Source: Clostridiales bacterium (GTDB lineage Bacteria; Bacillota; Clostridia; Christensenellales; Aristaeellaceae). From it: a DNA stretch of 47,673 bases. This document shows, piece after piece, positions 15,980-24,938 of the stretch. The stretch covers positions 1 to 47,673 of the forward strand of contig SVGU01000012.1 of the NCBI GenBank assembly GCA_015056155.1. Direction: 5' to 3'. A program made the position numbers and the translations under genes. The notes beneath the pieces were generated by a model. The model was given only the letters and a program-made list of their open reading frames with translations. It was not told where the DNA came from and did not search any database. Position 1 is the first letter of the stretch, and the number at the start of each line of letters is the position of its first letter.

Positions 15980-17139
15980 AAAAGATCATGATGCTGCTTC
16001 TTGCGGCAGGGCTGATCCTGTTCCTGACGCGTTCGGGCGCGGAGACGGTCGGCGGCTGCTGGCGCATCGTAGCGCAGGACGGCACATACCTGACGGACGT
16101 GGCGGAAGAACCGGAAGCGGGCGACCAGTATATATCCGCGGACAACCGGCTGTATGAGATCGTACATGTTGCAGGCGCGGAGGCAGTTGCCGAGGCGCGG
16201 GGCAGCGTCGAACTGCCGGACGTCGGATGGCTTGACGCAGACGCAGCGCTGCCGGTCAGCGCCCTGACGCGGCGGATCGCCCTGTATTGCACGCACTCGG
16301 ATGAAAGCTACGAGCCGACGGACGGCTACTATACCACAACGGACCGCGGCAGCATCTATGAAGTTGCGCAGGCGCTGGCAGAGGGCTTGAGCGAACGCGG
16401 CGCAGAGACATTCCTGAGCGACACGCTCCATCACCCCCATGATGCGGGCGCATACCGCCGTTCCCGGCAGACGGCGGTTCAGCTGCTGAAGAGTATACCG
16501 GACTGCCTGCTGGACATCCATCGGGACGGCATCCCGGACCCGAATTCCTATGCGGCGGAGCTTGGCGGCCAGCCTGCCTCCAAAGTCCGCATCCTCGTCG
16601 GGCGCGGGAATCAGAACATGGAGGTCAACAAGGAATTCGCCCTCCTGGTCAAGGCGATCGCCGACCGGGTGTATCCCGGGCTCATCAAGGACATCTACAT
16701 GGGCCGGGGGACGTTCAACCAGGATCTGCTCCCGCGCAGCATCCTGCTGGAATGCGGCACCTATACGCTGGAGAAGGAGCGCGTTCTGCGGAGCATGGAC
16801 ATGATGGCGGAGGTCATCGACCGCGCGTTGTACGGCGGCGTGACAGGTTCAGCCGGACAGATGGCGTCGGATGTGACGGTGCAGCGCGATACGCAGCCGG
16901 GAGGCGTCACCATCGGCCAGAGCGACACAGTGCCCGCCGAAGCCGGCGAAGGGAAGGGCGTCGGCAGCGGGCTGGTATGGGTCGGCGTCGTGCTGATCAT
17001 CGGTCTGATCGGCTATGGCGTGCTGTCTGCCGGGAGCCTTGGGGGCGGCATGCGAAAGGCCGGAAGGAATTTGTCTGAAATGACGGGAGGTTTGATCGGA
17101 AAAAAGCCTGCACCGGGCGAGGATCACCGACATTCATGA
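15976..17139 (+). CDS. Second SpoIIP-family amidase with C-terminal membrane anchor
   Basis: A 387-residue SpoIIP paralogue. A signal peptide (residues 1 to about 21) is followed by a small N-terminal region (about 25-90) and the amidase domain: CTHSDESYEPT (His107, Glu110), LLDIHRDGIPD (His182) and ILLECGTYT (Glu259), with MGRGTFNQD before it. Unlike the gpr-linked copy it carries a Gly/Thr-rich linker and a C-terminal span (GLVWVGVVLIIGLIGYGVL, 332-350) with a basic cytosolic tail. ATG 15976 follows AGGAGG and overlaps the DUF1614 stop. It probably processes peptidoglycan in sporulation or division. Which copy does engulfment cannot be settled here. Confidence 0.88.
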   Translation: MKKIMMLLLAAGLILFLTRSGAETVGGCWRIVAQDGTYLTDVAEEPEAGDQYISADNRLYEIVHVAGAEAVAEARGSVELPDVGWLDADAALPVSALTRRIALYCTHSDESYEPTDGYYTTTDRGSIYEVAQALAEGLSERGAETFLSDTLHHPHDAGAYRRSRQTAVQLLKSIPDCLLDIHRDGIPDPNSYAAELGGQPASKVRILVGRGNQNMEVNKEFALLVKAIADRVYPGLIKDIYMGRGTFNQDLLPRSILLECGTYTLEKERVLRSMDMMAEVIDRALYGGVTGSAGQMASDVTVQRDTQPGGVTIGQSDTVPAEAGEGKGVGSGLVWVGVVLIIGLIGYGVLSAGSLGGGMRKAGRNLSEMTGGLIGKKPAPGEDHRHS

Positions 17140-17145
17140 AAAGGG

Positions 17146-17167
17146 CCGGACAGCATCAGCTGCCCGG
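17146..17167. terminator. Hairpin at the convergent ends of spoIIP2 and the small membrane-protein gene
   Basis: CCGGACAGC (17146-17154) and GCTGCCCGG (17159-17167) pair with one mismatch around an ATCA loop. On the minus strand TTTT follows after GGCC; on the plus strand the T run is weak (TCGATTTGATT). It overlaps the last codons of the minus-strand gene. Confidence 0.5.
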
Positions 17168-17521
17168 TCGATTTGATTGCCCGTAAAGACGGTCCATCGC
17201 GGCGAGCATCCCGGCGCTCAGGCAGAACCAGAGCGCAGAGTAGGGCAGACAGATCTGCCCCCTGCAGTTGAGCGGCATCCGGCGGTAATCCCATACCCGG
17301 TGCTCCCGGTTCCATATGCATCCGCAGGCGTATTCGATGCCCGTGATCCCGGCGGCGCTCATCAGCGCCCGGATCCCCAGCGGCGCACGGATTGCGCGTA
17401 TCCTGCCGATCAGCACGGCGGAGGCGCCGCCGGCAAGCGCCATCGAATAATGCGTACGCCCCCGCGTGAGTAATTCAAGCGCAGGATAACCGATCGCTCC
17501 AAAGAGAAATGTGCCGAGCAT
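17156..17521 (-). CDS. Small membrane protein, putative type IV ABC permease-like (CmpB family)
   Basis: A 121-residue membrane protein with three or four spans. IEYACGCIWNREHRVWDYRR and MPLNCRGQICLPYSALWFCL (adjacent segments) contain the W-[DN]-Y, N-x-x-G-x-[IV]-C-L pattern of the CmpB/'ABC-transporter type IV' family (PF06541-like). The function is unknown. The length is shorter than many members. ATG 17521 has GAGGTG about seven bases upstream. It stands alone between two hairpins; no clear promoter was found. Confidence 0.7.
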   Translation of the reverse strand: MLGTFLFGAIGYPALELLTRGRTHYSMALAGGASAVLIGRIRAIRAPLGIRALMSAAGITGIEYACGCIWNREHRVWDYRRMPLNCRGQICLPYSALWFCLSAGMLAAMDRLYGQSNRPGS

Positions 17522-17560
17522 TCCATCACCTCGCTGGCAGTATACCCAGCGAGGACACAG

Positions 17561-17593
17561 AAAAACCGGGCTGCCCCAAACGGGACAGTCCGG
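17561..17593 (-). terminator. Terminator of hflK-hflC
   Basis: On the minus strand CCGGACTGTCCC pairs with GGGGCAGCCCGG around a GTTT loop with one mismatch, followed directly by TTTTT. It starts 18 bases after the hflC stop. Confidence 0.8.
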
Positions 17594-17610
17594 CGGATGG
17601 CCATGACGTG

Positions 17611-18645
17611 TTATTCGGCGATGATGAACTTCAGCAGGTCCGCAAAGAGCGGGTTGGACTGGTCCAGCACCAGGGTCGCATCGGCGTCGATGGCGCTCTT
17701 GAGCGCCTGCAGGGCGCGCCAGTAGGAGTAGAACTCCGGGTCGGCGGCATAGGCGTCGGCGTAGATGCCGGCAGCCTCAGCGTCCGCAGCGCCGCGGATG
17801 GCGCCGGCCTTGCTGATGGCGTCCGCCTCGATCTGGCGGGCCTCCAGGTCAGCGTCGGCGACGGCCATGCTGTACGCCTCGTTGCCCTCGGAGCGCAGGG
17901 CCTGCGCTTCCTTGGCGCGGTCCGCCTCCATGCGGGCGTAGGTGGACTCGATGTTGGCGTTGGGCAGGGTGGTGCGGTGGATCTGGATGTCCACGACTTC
18001 GATGCCGCGCACGCACATGTCGCGGTTGATGGCGGTCAGGCCGTCCTGCAGGGCGGCGTTGAGGGCGTCCTTGTTGCTGATGAAGTCAGCAGCGGGCATG
18101 CGGTTGATGGCCTGCACGATGACGGGGTGGATGATGTTGTCCAGCTGGTTTTCCGCGGCGTTCATGCTGCCCAGCTTCAGGCTGAACAGGGCGGGGTCGG
18201 TGATGTGCCACTGGGCGTAGGTGGTGATGTAATACTGCTTCTTCTCGGCGGTATTGACGACCTCGCTGGAGGAGACGTAGGTGTAGAGAAGACCAGAGTA
18301 AGTCTCCACCTTGTCCACGAAGGGCATCTTGAAGTGCAGACCGCTGCCGTAGGTCTTCTGGACGCTGTCGGACAAGGTGATCTCGCCCTCCAGCTGATCG
18401 GCATAGATCTGATGGAAATCGTTGCCGTCGTTGAGGATCAGCTTCTCGATCACGCCAAAGCGGCTCACGACCGCCTGATCAGCCTCGCCGACGATGAAGA
18501 CGCTCTCGCCGATGAGGATCATGACGAGGATGAGGATCAGTCCGGCGAAAACCAGCTTCATGCCGTGGCGTTTGCCGAAGGAGGAACCGGACTTCTGCGC
18601 GCCTGCGCCGCCCTTGAAGGAAAAATCACTTCCGTTGAACTGCAT
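17611..18645 (-). CDS. hflC: SPFH/band 7 protease modulator HflC
   Basis: A 344-residue SPFH protein. A short cytosolic N-terminus (QFNGSDFSFKGGAG) and one span (LVFAGLILILVMILI) precede the SPFH domain from about residue 48 (SVFIVGEADQAVVSRFG). GLHFKMPFVDKVETY, MCVRGIEVVDIQIHRTTLP and the Ala/Glu-rich helix (about 235-290) are typical. With HflK it forms a large membrane ring that regulates the FtsH protease; no ftsH is in the window. It starts one base inside the hflK stop codon (TAATG). The C-terminus (DATLVLDQSNPLFADLLKF) is also typical. Confidence 0.9.
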   Translation of the reverse strand: MQFNGSDFSFKGGAGAQKSGSSFGKRHGMKLVFAGLILILVMILIGESVFIVGEADQAVVSRFGVIEKLILNDGNDFHQIYADQLEGEITLSDSVQKTYGSGLHFKMPFVDKVETYSGLLYTYVSSSEVVNTAEKKQYYITTYAQWHITDPALFSLKLGSMNAAENQLDNIIHPVIVQAINRMPAADFISNKDALNAALQDGLTAINRDMCVRGIEVVDIQIHRTTLPNANIESTYARMEADRAKEAQALRSEGNEAYSMAVADADLEARQIEADAISKAGAIRGAADAEAAGIYADAYAADPEFYSYWRALQALKSAIDADATLVLDQSNPLFADLLKFIIAE

Positions 18646-19604
18646 TACCTGTCACCTCCCGTGACTGCGGCAGCTTCCTCCGCGCCGGCTCCGTTGAGGG
18701 TCAGCAGGCGGGTGGTGCTGCCATCGACGATGTACAGCTTGCCGGAGGAGGCAAGCACCTCTTCCAGCGTCTCGATCAGCAGGCGCGTCCGCATGATCTC
18801 CGGCGCGGCCTTGTATTCCTCGAGGATCGCGGTGAACACGGCGACGTCCGCCTGCGCGGCGGCAATAGTCTCGGCCTTGTAGGCCTCGGCGTCGGCGGTC
18901 ACCTTGTGGGCGTTGGAGCGGGCGGTGGGCAGGATGCTGTTCTTGTAGCGCTCCGCCTCGTCCAGCCGCTTGGTCTTTTCGTTCATGGCGTTGTTCACGT
19001 CCTCATAGGCGCTGGCAACGGCCTGGGGAACGGTGATGTTCTGGATGCGGACGTTGTTGATCTTCACGCCCATGTCATAGCTGTCAATCAGCGCCTGGAA
19101 GTCCGGCAGCACCTCGGTCTCGATCTGCTCCTTGTTCAGCAGCGCGTCGTCGAGGGTGCGGCTCTGGATGTTGCGGCGGATGACGGCCTCGAAGGCAAGC
19201 TGCAGGGTCTCCTCAGGCTGATCCACGTCGAAGGTGTACTTCTCCACGTCGCGGATGGTGTACTGATAGATCGCCTCGAGGGAAACGATGGAGTTGTCCG
19301 AGGTGATCATCACGCCCTCGTCCTCCTCGTCCACATAGACGGCTGCGCGGCCTGCGCTGCCCTGACGGGTGGTGCGGAAGCCGTATTCCATGGTGTGGAT
19401 GGTGGTGACGGATTCGCTGATGACCGACTGGATGCCGGGCATGTGCCAGTACAGGCCGGGGCCGTGCTTGCCCGTGACCTCGCCGAAGGTCAGTTCGAGC
19501 GCCTCCTCGCCCTGACCGACGCGGTAGAAGCCCGTCATGGCCACAAGGCCGATGACCAGCACCGCTGCCAGCAGGACGATCAGCGTCAGCTTGCTCTTTT
19601 TCAT
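18645..19604 (-). CDS. hflK: SPFH/band 7 protease modulator HflK
   Basis: A 319-residue partner of HflC. A single N-terminal span (LTLIVLLAAVLVIGLVAM) leads into the SPFH domain (GFYRVGQGEEALELTFGEV, GPGLYWHMPG, ISVEAIYQYT-like ITSDNSIVSLEAIYQYT). A helical region with NKEQIETEV and KLYIVDGST near the end follow. ATG 19604 is preceded by AAAGGAG at eleven bases, a slightly long spacing. The open frame extends 22 codons upstream but over the promoter. It is the first gene of hflK-hflC. Confidence 0.9.
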   Translation of the reverse strand: MKKSKLTLIVLLAAVLVIGLVAMTGFYRVGQGEEALELTFGEVTGKHGPGLYWHMPGIQSVISESVTTIHTMEYGFRTTRQGSAGRAAVYVDEEDEGVMITSDNSIVSLEAIYQYTIRDVEKYTFDVDQPEETLQLAFEAVIRRNIQSRTLDDALLNKEQIETEVLPDFQALIDSYDMGVKINNVRIQNITVPQAVASAYEDVNNAMNEKTKRLDEAERYKNSILPTARSNAHKVTADAEAYKAETIAAAQADVAVFTAILEEYKAAPEIMRTRLLIETLEEVLASSGKLYIVDGSTTRLLTLNGAGAEEAAAVTGGDR

Positions 19605-19652
19605 TCTGGATTTCGCTCCTTTCAAAGCGGTTGAGGATTTGGTACGGTGTGA

Positions 19653-19658
19653 AGTATA
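19653..19658 (-). promoter_or_regulatory. Extended -10 promoter of hflKC
   Basis: The minus strand reads TGGTATACT about 49 bases before the hflK ATG. The -35 is not clear. The 264-base gap between hflK and the radical SAM gene holds this promoter and the divergent one at 19773; I see nothing else in it. Confidence 0.55.
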
Positions 19659-19772
19659 CCATATCCGCACAAAAAAGGGAATGCATGATGCACCAAAGAT
19701 ACATCCGGACGTCTGAAAGATACAAGGGCGCGGCGGAATACCGGAAAAACTCCGTGATCTTGAATTTTCCGA

Positions 19773-19801
19773 TTGACCTTCTGCGGGAAAAATGGTACAT
19801 T
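19773..19801 (+). promoter_or_regulatory. Sigma-A promoter of the radical SAM - mutSL - miaA gene run
   Basis: TTGACC (19773-19778), a 17-base spacer ending in TGG, TACATT (19796-19801). It is the only strong promoter found ahead of the nine-gene run that ends at 32274. Confidence 0.65.
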
Positions 19802-19867
19802 ATAAGGTGCGTGATTATGCCTGTACGCGGCTGCATGGCCGCAGTGAGATAAAGGAGGAACTCCGCT

Positions 19868-21718
19868 TTGACGATGTACGAAAAAATCGAAGCGATGCTG
19901 GAGAAGGTTCAAAAAGCCCCGCGCTACACCGGCGGCGAGATGAATACGACGGTGAAGAACTGGGACGAAGCCGCGCTGCACTTCGCCTTCTGCTTCCCGG
20001 ATACCTACGAGGTCGCCATGTCCCATCTGGGCATGAAGATCCTCTACCACGGCATCAACAGCCAGCCGGATATGCTCTGCGAGCGCGTGTGCATGCCCTG
20101 GGTGGACATGAAGGCGCTGATGGAGGAGGAGAACGTGCCGCTGTTCTCCCTGGAGAGCCGTACGCCCCTGCATCAGTTCGACGTGGTCGGCTTCACCCTG
20201 CAGTATGAGATGAGCTATACCAACATCCTCGCGATGCTGAAGCTGGGCGGCATCCCGCTTCTGGGCTGCGAGCGCGCGGAGGATGCGCCCATCGTCGTGG
20301 CGGGCGGCCCCTGCGCCTTCAATCCCGAACCGCTGGCGGAGATCATCGACGCATTCATGGTCGGCGACGGTGAAGAGCAGATCCTCGAATTGAACCGGGT
20401 GATCCTCGAGGGCCGCCGGGCAGGGAAGTCCCGCGCGGAGATCCTGAAGGCGCTGTGCAAAGTGCAGGGCGTGTATGTGCCCTCCCTCTATGACGTCGCC
20501 TACAACGAGGACGGCACCATTCGCGCCATGACGCCCAACTGCGAAGAGGCGCCCGAAAAGGTGATGAAGGCGATCATCACCGACCTGGATTCCACCTATT
20601 ATCCCACTGAGATCCCCGTGCCCTACACGGAGATCATCCACGACCGCATCATGCTGGAGATCATGCGCGGCTGCACCCGCGGCTGCCGCTTCTGTCAGGC
20701 GGGCATGCTGTACCGCCCGGTGCGCGAGCGCAGCCTGGAGCGCCTGGCAGACCTCGCGGTGTCGCTGGAGAACGCCACGGGCTATGAGGACATCAGCCTG
20801 TCCAGCTTGTCTTCGGGCGACTACACCTGCCTTGCGGAGCTGATCCGCGAGCTGATCCGCCGCATGAAGGAAAAGCGCGTGTCCATCAGCCTGCCCAGCC
20901 TGCGCCTGGACTCCATCCTGAAGGATTCTCTGGAGGAGACGCAGAAGGAGCGCAAGACCAGCCTGACCTTCGCCCCCGAGGCCGGCACCCAGCGCCTGCG
21001 CGACGTGATCAACAAGGGCGTCACCGAGGACGACCTGATCGAGAAGGTGCGCGACGCCTTCCAGGGCGGCTGGTCCTCTGTGAAGCTGTACTTCATGATG
21101 GGCCTGCCCACGGAGACCTATGAGGACCTGGACGGCATCGCGGATCTGGCCCGCAAGGTGACGGCGGAGTACTTCGCCGTGCCCAAGGCTGAGCGCGCCA
21201 AGGGCCTGCGCGTGACCTGCAGCGCCTCCGTGTTCGTGCCCAAGCCCTTCACCCCCTTCCAGTGGGAGCCCCAGGACACGCAGGAGATCGTCCGGGAGAA
21301 ACAGCACTACCTGCGCGACAAGCTCAAGCAGGTCAAGGGCGTCAACTTCAACTATCATGAGAGCGACCTGAGCTACCTCGAGGCCTGCTTCGCCCGCGGC
21401 GACCGCCGGATGGGCAAGGTGCTGCTGCGCGCGTTCGAGAAGGGCTGCATCCTGGACAGCTGGGGCGAGCACTTCAAGTACGAGGCGTGGCGAGAGGCCT
21501 TCGAGGAGACGGGCGTCGATCCTGCCTTCTACGCCTTCCGCCGCCGCGAGAAGGACGAGATCATGCCGTGGGACATCATCGACTGCGGCGTGACGAAGGA
21601 ATTCCTCTGGCGCGAGAAGGAAAAGGCGGATCAGGCCGTCACCACCAAGGATTGCCGCAAGGGCTGCAACGGCTGCGGTCTGCAGCGTTTTAAGGGAGTG
21701 TGTTCGTTTTGCGGATGA
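19868..21718 (+). CDS. Radical SAM protein with N-terminal B12-binding-like domain (TIGR03960 type)
   Basis: A 616-residue protein. The N-terminal part (about 1-230) resembles a cobalamin-binding-like domain (LHFAFCFPDTYEVAMSHLG, VVAGGPCAFNPEPL). The radical SAM core carries CTRGCRFC (Cys269, Cys273, Cys276) for a [4Fe-4S] cluster. The tail has a Cys-rich motif (CRKGCNGCGL, CSFCG). The reaction is unknown. In Clostridia this gene commonly precedes the DUF2344 gene and RNase G, as here. The start is TTG at 19868, nine bases after GGAGG; an ATG two codons later would be 15 bases away. Confidence 0.9.
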   Translation: MTMYEKIEAMLEKVQKAPRYTGGEMNTTVKNWDEAALHFAFCFPDTYEVAMSHLGMKILYHGINSQPDMLCERVCMPWVDMKALMEEENVPLFSLESRTPLHQFDVVGFTLQYEMSYTNILAMLKLGGIPLLGCERAEDAPIVVAGGPCAFNPEPLAEIIDAFMVGDGEEQILELNRVILEGRRAGKSRAEILKALCKVQGVYVPSLYDVAYNEDGTIRAMTPNCEEAPEKVMKAIITDLDSTYYPTEIPVPYTEIIHDRIMLEIMRGCTRGCRFCQAGMLYRPVRERSLERLADLAVSLENATGYEDISLSSLSSGDYTCLAELIRELIRRMKEKRVSISLPSLRLDSILKDSLEETQKERKTSLTFAPEAGTQRLRDVINKGVTEDDLIEKVRDAFQGGWSSVKLYFMMGLPTETYEDLDGIADLARKVTAEYFAVPKAERAKGLRVTCSASVFVPKPFTPFQWEPQDTQEIVREKQHYLRDKLKQVKGVNFNYHESDLSYLEACFARGDRRMGKVLLRAFEKGCILDSWGEHFKYEAWREAFEETGVDPAFYAFRRREKDEIMPWDIIDCGVTKEFLWREKEKADQAVTTKDCRKGCNGCGLQRFKGVCSFCG

Positions 21719-22383
21719 TGGCAGTATTTGAAAAGTCCGAGCGCCTGCGCCATATCGGCCATCTGGATATCCAGCGCGCCGTGCAGCGTGCGCTGCGCCG
21801 CTCCGGGCTTCCGGTCAGCTACTCGAAGGGCTTCAATCCCCATATTCTCCTGACCTTTGCCTCCGCCCTGTCTACCGGCGCTGCCGGCCGCAGGGAGATC
21901 ATGGAGGTGCAGCTGGACCGTGAGGTGTCCCCGGAGGAATTCCTGGAGGCGATGCGCACCGCCATGCCGCCGGATATGCAGATTTCCGCCGCGAAGGTGC
22001 TGGATGAGCGGCATATTGCGCTGATGGCACAGGTCGCCGCGGCGGATTACACGCTGACGCTGGACGACGGGGCTGCGGCGGCGATCTTCGCGGAGAAGCT
22101 GGAGGACTTCCTGGCGCAGGAGAGCATCATGGCCATGCGCAAGACGAAGTCTGGCATGAAGGAAACGGACATCTGCCCGCTCATCCATGACCTGACGATC
22201 CAGGATGGCGCCATCCATGCCGTCATGACCCTGACGGAGCGGCTGGCCTGCAAGCCCGGCATGCTGCTGGATGCGCTGGCTGCCTTCTGCGGCATGGAGG
22301 AAGCGCCCCGTGCGCTGGTGGTGCGCAACCGTCTGCTGGGCATGACGGAGAGCGGAGAGCTTGCGCCGCTGGAGACGCTGTGA
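21709..22383 (+). CDS. DUF2344/TIGR03936 family protein
   Basis: A 224-residue protein. The start RMMAVFEKSERLRHIGHLD, followed by RAVQRALRRSGLPVSYSKGFNP (adjacent parts) and LTFASALSTG, is the typical TIGR03936 opening. The function is unknown; it is nearly always next to, and sometimes fused with, the radical SAM gene upstream, so the two probably act on one substrate. I chose TTG 21709 (ten bases after GGGAG) because it gives the usual N-terminus; GTG 21700 or ATG 21715 are alternatives. The reading frame overlaps the upstream stop by ten bases, so translation is coupled. Confidence 0.85.
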   Translation: MRMMAVFEKSERLRHIGHLDIQRAVQRALRRSGLPVSYSKGFNPHILLTFASALSTGAAGRREIMEVQLDREVSPEEFLEAMRTAMPPDMQISAAKVLDERHIALMAQVAAADYTLTLDDGAAAAIFAEKLEDFLAQESIMAMRKTKSGMKETDICPLIHDLTIQDGAIHAVMTLTERLACKPGMLLDALAAFCGMEEAPRALVVRNRLLGMTESGELAPLETL

Positions 22384-23510
22384 TGCGCGAGATCTGGATC
22401 CGATGCGGGGAATCGCAGGAGATCGCCGTCATGGAGGACGGCCGTCTGGTGGAGTTCCTGCCGGAGGATCAGGCCGCGTCTGCGGATGCGGTCTATCTGG
22501 GCCGGGTGGAGCGCGTGATGCCGGGGATGAAGGCCGCCTTCGTCAACATCGGCCAGGAGAAGGCGGGATTCCTGCCCATGGAGGAGCGCTCCGGCCTGCC
22601 GAAGCTCCAGTGCGGGCAGCACATCATGGTGCAGGTCCGCAAGGAAGCCCACGGCGAAAAGGGCGCTTTCCTGTCCCGGGAGATCTGCCTGTGCGGGGAA
22701 TACGTGCTGCTTTCGCCGATGACGGAAAAGATCGCCGTGTCCTCCCGGATCGGGCGGGAGAGCGACCGACGCCGCCTGAAGGAACTGGGCAGGAGCATCA
22801 CCGGAGGCAAATACGGTCTGGTGATGCGTGCTGCCTCGATGGAGGCGGAGGAAGAAGCGGTCCGCGCGGAGGTGCAGCGCCTGCTTGATACCTGGCAGGG
22901 GATCTGCGCCGCCGCCCCGACTGCCCATGCGCCCTCGGTCCTGCACGCGCCGCGGACGATGCTGGACGCTGTGCTGGAGGATTACCGCCCCCGGGGCATC
23001 GACCGCATCGTCACCAACAGCGAAGCGCTGGGAACACGGCTGGCGCATGTTGCGCCGGTGCAGCTGATGAGCGACAGCATCTTTGACGTCGGCCGCATCA
23101 CTACGCAGCTTTCCAGGGGCCTTGACCGGCGCGTGTGGCTGGAAAGCGGCGGCAACCTCGTCTTCGACCCCTGCGAGGCGATGACCGTCGTGGACGTGAA
23201 CACGGCGAAATTCACCGGAAAAACGGAGCTGCAGCAGACGGTGCTGGAGCTGAACCTGGAGGCCTGCGCGGAGATCGCCCGGCAGGTGCGCCTGCGCAAT
23301 CTCTCGGGCATCATCATCATCGACATGATCGACATGGCCGCCCGGGAGCATGAGCATCAGGTGCTGGCGGAGCTGAACCGGTGCTTTGCCGCCGACCGTG
23401 TCAAGACGGTCGTGCATGGCTTCACCTCCCTCGGCCTTGTGGAGATGACGCGCAGGCGCAACCGTCCCACGCTCAGGGAAACCCTCGCCTCACGGAAGGC
23501 GACTGAATAA
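22383..23510 (+). CDS. rng: Ribonuclease E/G family endonuclease, short form without Zn-link
   Basis: A 375-residue RNase E/G catalytic region. The S1 part is at about 33-75 (VYLGRVERVMPGMKAAFVNIG). The DNase I-like catalytic site has Asp271 (TVVDVNTAKFTG) and Asp314 (IIIIDMIDM), 43 residues apart exactly as Asp303 and Asp346 of Escherichia coli RNase E. The protein stops after GLVEMTRRRNRPTLRETL, where other members continue into the CPxCxGxG Zn-link that mediates dimerisation. No cysteine pair follows in any nearby frame before miaB. Its ATG overlaps the stop of the gene upstream (TGATG). Expected role: 5'-end-dependent mRNA and rRNA cleavage. Confidence 0.9.
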   Translation: MREIWIRCGESQEIAVMEDGRLVEFLPEDQAASADAVYLGRVERVMPGMKAAFVNIGQEKAGFLPMEERSGLPKLQCGQHIMVQVRKEAHGEKGAFLSREICLCGEYVLLSPMTEKIAVSSRIGRESDRRRLKELGRSITGGKYGLVMRAASMEAEEEAVRAEVQRLLDTWQGICAAAPTAHAPSVLHAPRTMLDAVLEDYRPRGIDRIVTNSEALGTRLAHVAPVQLMSDSIFDVGRITTQLSRGLDRRVWLESGGNLVFDPCEAMTVVDVNTAKFTGKTELQQTVLELNLEACAEIARQVRLRNLSGIIIIDMIDMAAREHEHQVLAELNRCFAADRVKTVVHGFTSLGLVEMTRRRNRPTLRETLASRKATE

Positions 23511-23521
23511 GGAGAATCAAC

Positions 23522-24922
23522 ATGGCTGAAAGAAAGCCTGTCCATATCACCAAGGAACAGCTGGCTGAGCAGCGCGGCTATGCGGCGGAGGTCAGCGCGA
23601 TGGAGAACCGCCCGCGCTCCTACCACGTCGTGACCTACGGCTGCCAGATGAACGCCCATGATTCGGAGAAGCTCTCGGGCATGCTGCGGCAGATGGGCAT
23701 GGAGGAGGCGCCCACCCGGGAGGATGCGGACTTCGTCATCTTCAACACCTGCTGCGTGCGCGACAATGCGGAACGCCGTGCGCTGGGCAACGTGACCTGG
23801 CTCAAGGAGGTCCGCAAGAAGAATCCGAACCTCATCATCGCCGTATGCGGCTGCATGATCCAGCAGCCGGGCATGGCAGAGAAGATCCTGAAGCAGTACA
23901 AGTTTATTGACCTTGCCTTCGGCACCTCCAACCTCTGGCGGCTGCCGGAGCTGCTGCACAGGACGCTCCGGAGTGACCGGTCGGTCGTGGTGGTGGAGGA
24001 AGAGGACAGCATCGCGGAGGATCTGCCGGTGCAGCGCCTGCGGCAGGATGCGGCTTACATCACCATCATGTACGGCTGCGACAATTTCTGCAGCTACTGC
24101 ATCGTGCCCTATGTGCGCGGCCGGGAGCGCTCCCGCGATCCCGAGGCGATCCTGCGTGAAGCGCGGGAGCTGCATGCCTCAGGCGTCAAGGAGATCATGC
24201 TCCTGGGACAGAACGTCAACAGCTATGGCAAGGGCCTTGAATGCGGGATGAACTTCCCGGAGCTGCTGCGCCGCCTGGACGAGGTCGGCATTCCGCGCAT
24301 CCGCTTCATGACCAGCCACCCCAAGGATCTCTCAGACGAGCTGATCGAGGTGCTGGGGCAGTCGAAGCATATCCTGCCGCAGTTCCACCTGCCCGTCCAG
24401 CACGGCAATGACGAGATCCTGCGCCGGATGAACCGCCGCTATACCCGCGAGCAGTACCTGGACAAGGTGCGCAAGCTCCGCCAGGCGGTCCCCGGCATCG
24501 GCCTGACGACGGACATCATCGTCGGCTTCCCCGGCGAAACGGAGGAGCAGTTCCTGGACACCCTGTCCATCGTGGAGGAGGTCGGCTACGACTCTGCCTT
24601 CACCTTCATCTACTCGCCCCGCACGGGGACGGTCGCGGCTTCCATGGAGGACCAGATCCCGGAGGACGTGGCGACCGACCGCATCAAGCGGCTGATCGCT
24701 GCGCAGGAGGCCGGGCAGAAGAAGGCGATGTCCCGCTTCATCGGTTCGGAGGAGGAAGTGCTGGTGGAGGGCCTGTCCCGCCGCAGCGACAAGGCTGTTT
24801 CCGGCCACGGGCGGCACGGTGTGTCCATCACCTTCCCGGGGACGGAGAGCGACATCGGGCAGATCGTCCGTGTCCGCGTGACGGAAATGAAAAACAACAC
24901 CCTCATGGGTGAGAGAATCTGA
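23522..24922 (+). CDS. miaB: tRNA-2-methylthio-N6-dimethylallyladenosine synthase MiaB
   Basis: A 466-residue methylthiotransferase that adds the 2-methylthio group to i6A37 of tRNAs. The N-terminal UPF0004 domain has cluster cysteines Cys41, Cys77 (NTCCVR) and Cys111 (CGCM). The radical SAM motif is CDNFCSYC (Cys186, Cys190, Cys193). The C-terminal TRAM domain spans about 398-466 (EEVLVEGLSRR, VRVTEMKNNTLMGERI). ATG 23522 has AAGGAG six bases upstream. The substrate of MiaB is made by MiaA, encoded five genes downstream in the same run. Confidence 0.96.
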   Translation: MAERKPVHITKEQLAEQRGYAAEVSAMENRPRSYHVVTYGCQMNAHDSEKLSGMLRQMGMEEAPTREDADFVIFNTCCVRDNAERRALGNVTWLKEVRKKNPNLIIAVCGCMIQQPGMAEKILKQYKFIDLAFGTSNLWRLPELLHRTLRSDRSVVVVEEEDSIAEDLPVQRLRQDAAYITIMYGCDNFCSYCIVPYVRGRERSRDPEAILREARELHASGVKEIMLLGQNVNSYGKGLECGMNFPELLRRLDEVGIPRIRFMTSHPKDLSDELIEVLGQSKHILPQFHLPVQHGNDEILRRMNRRYTREQYLDKVRKLRQAVPGIGLTTDIIVGFPGETEEQFLDTLSIVEEVGYDSAFTFIYSPRTGTVAASMEDQIPEDVATDRIKRLIAAQEAGQKKAMSRFIGSEEEVLVEGLSRRSDKAVSGHGRHGVSITFPGTESDIGQIVRVRVTEMKNNTLMGERI

Positions 24923-24938
24923 TCAGGAGGCAATCAAC

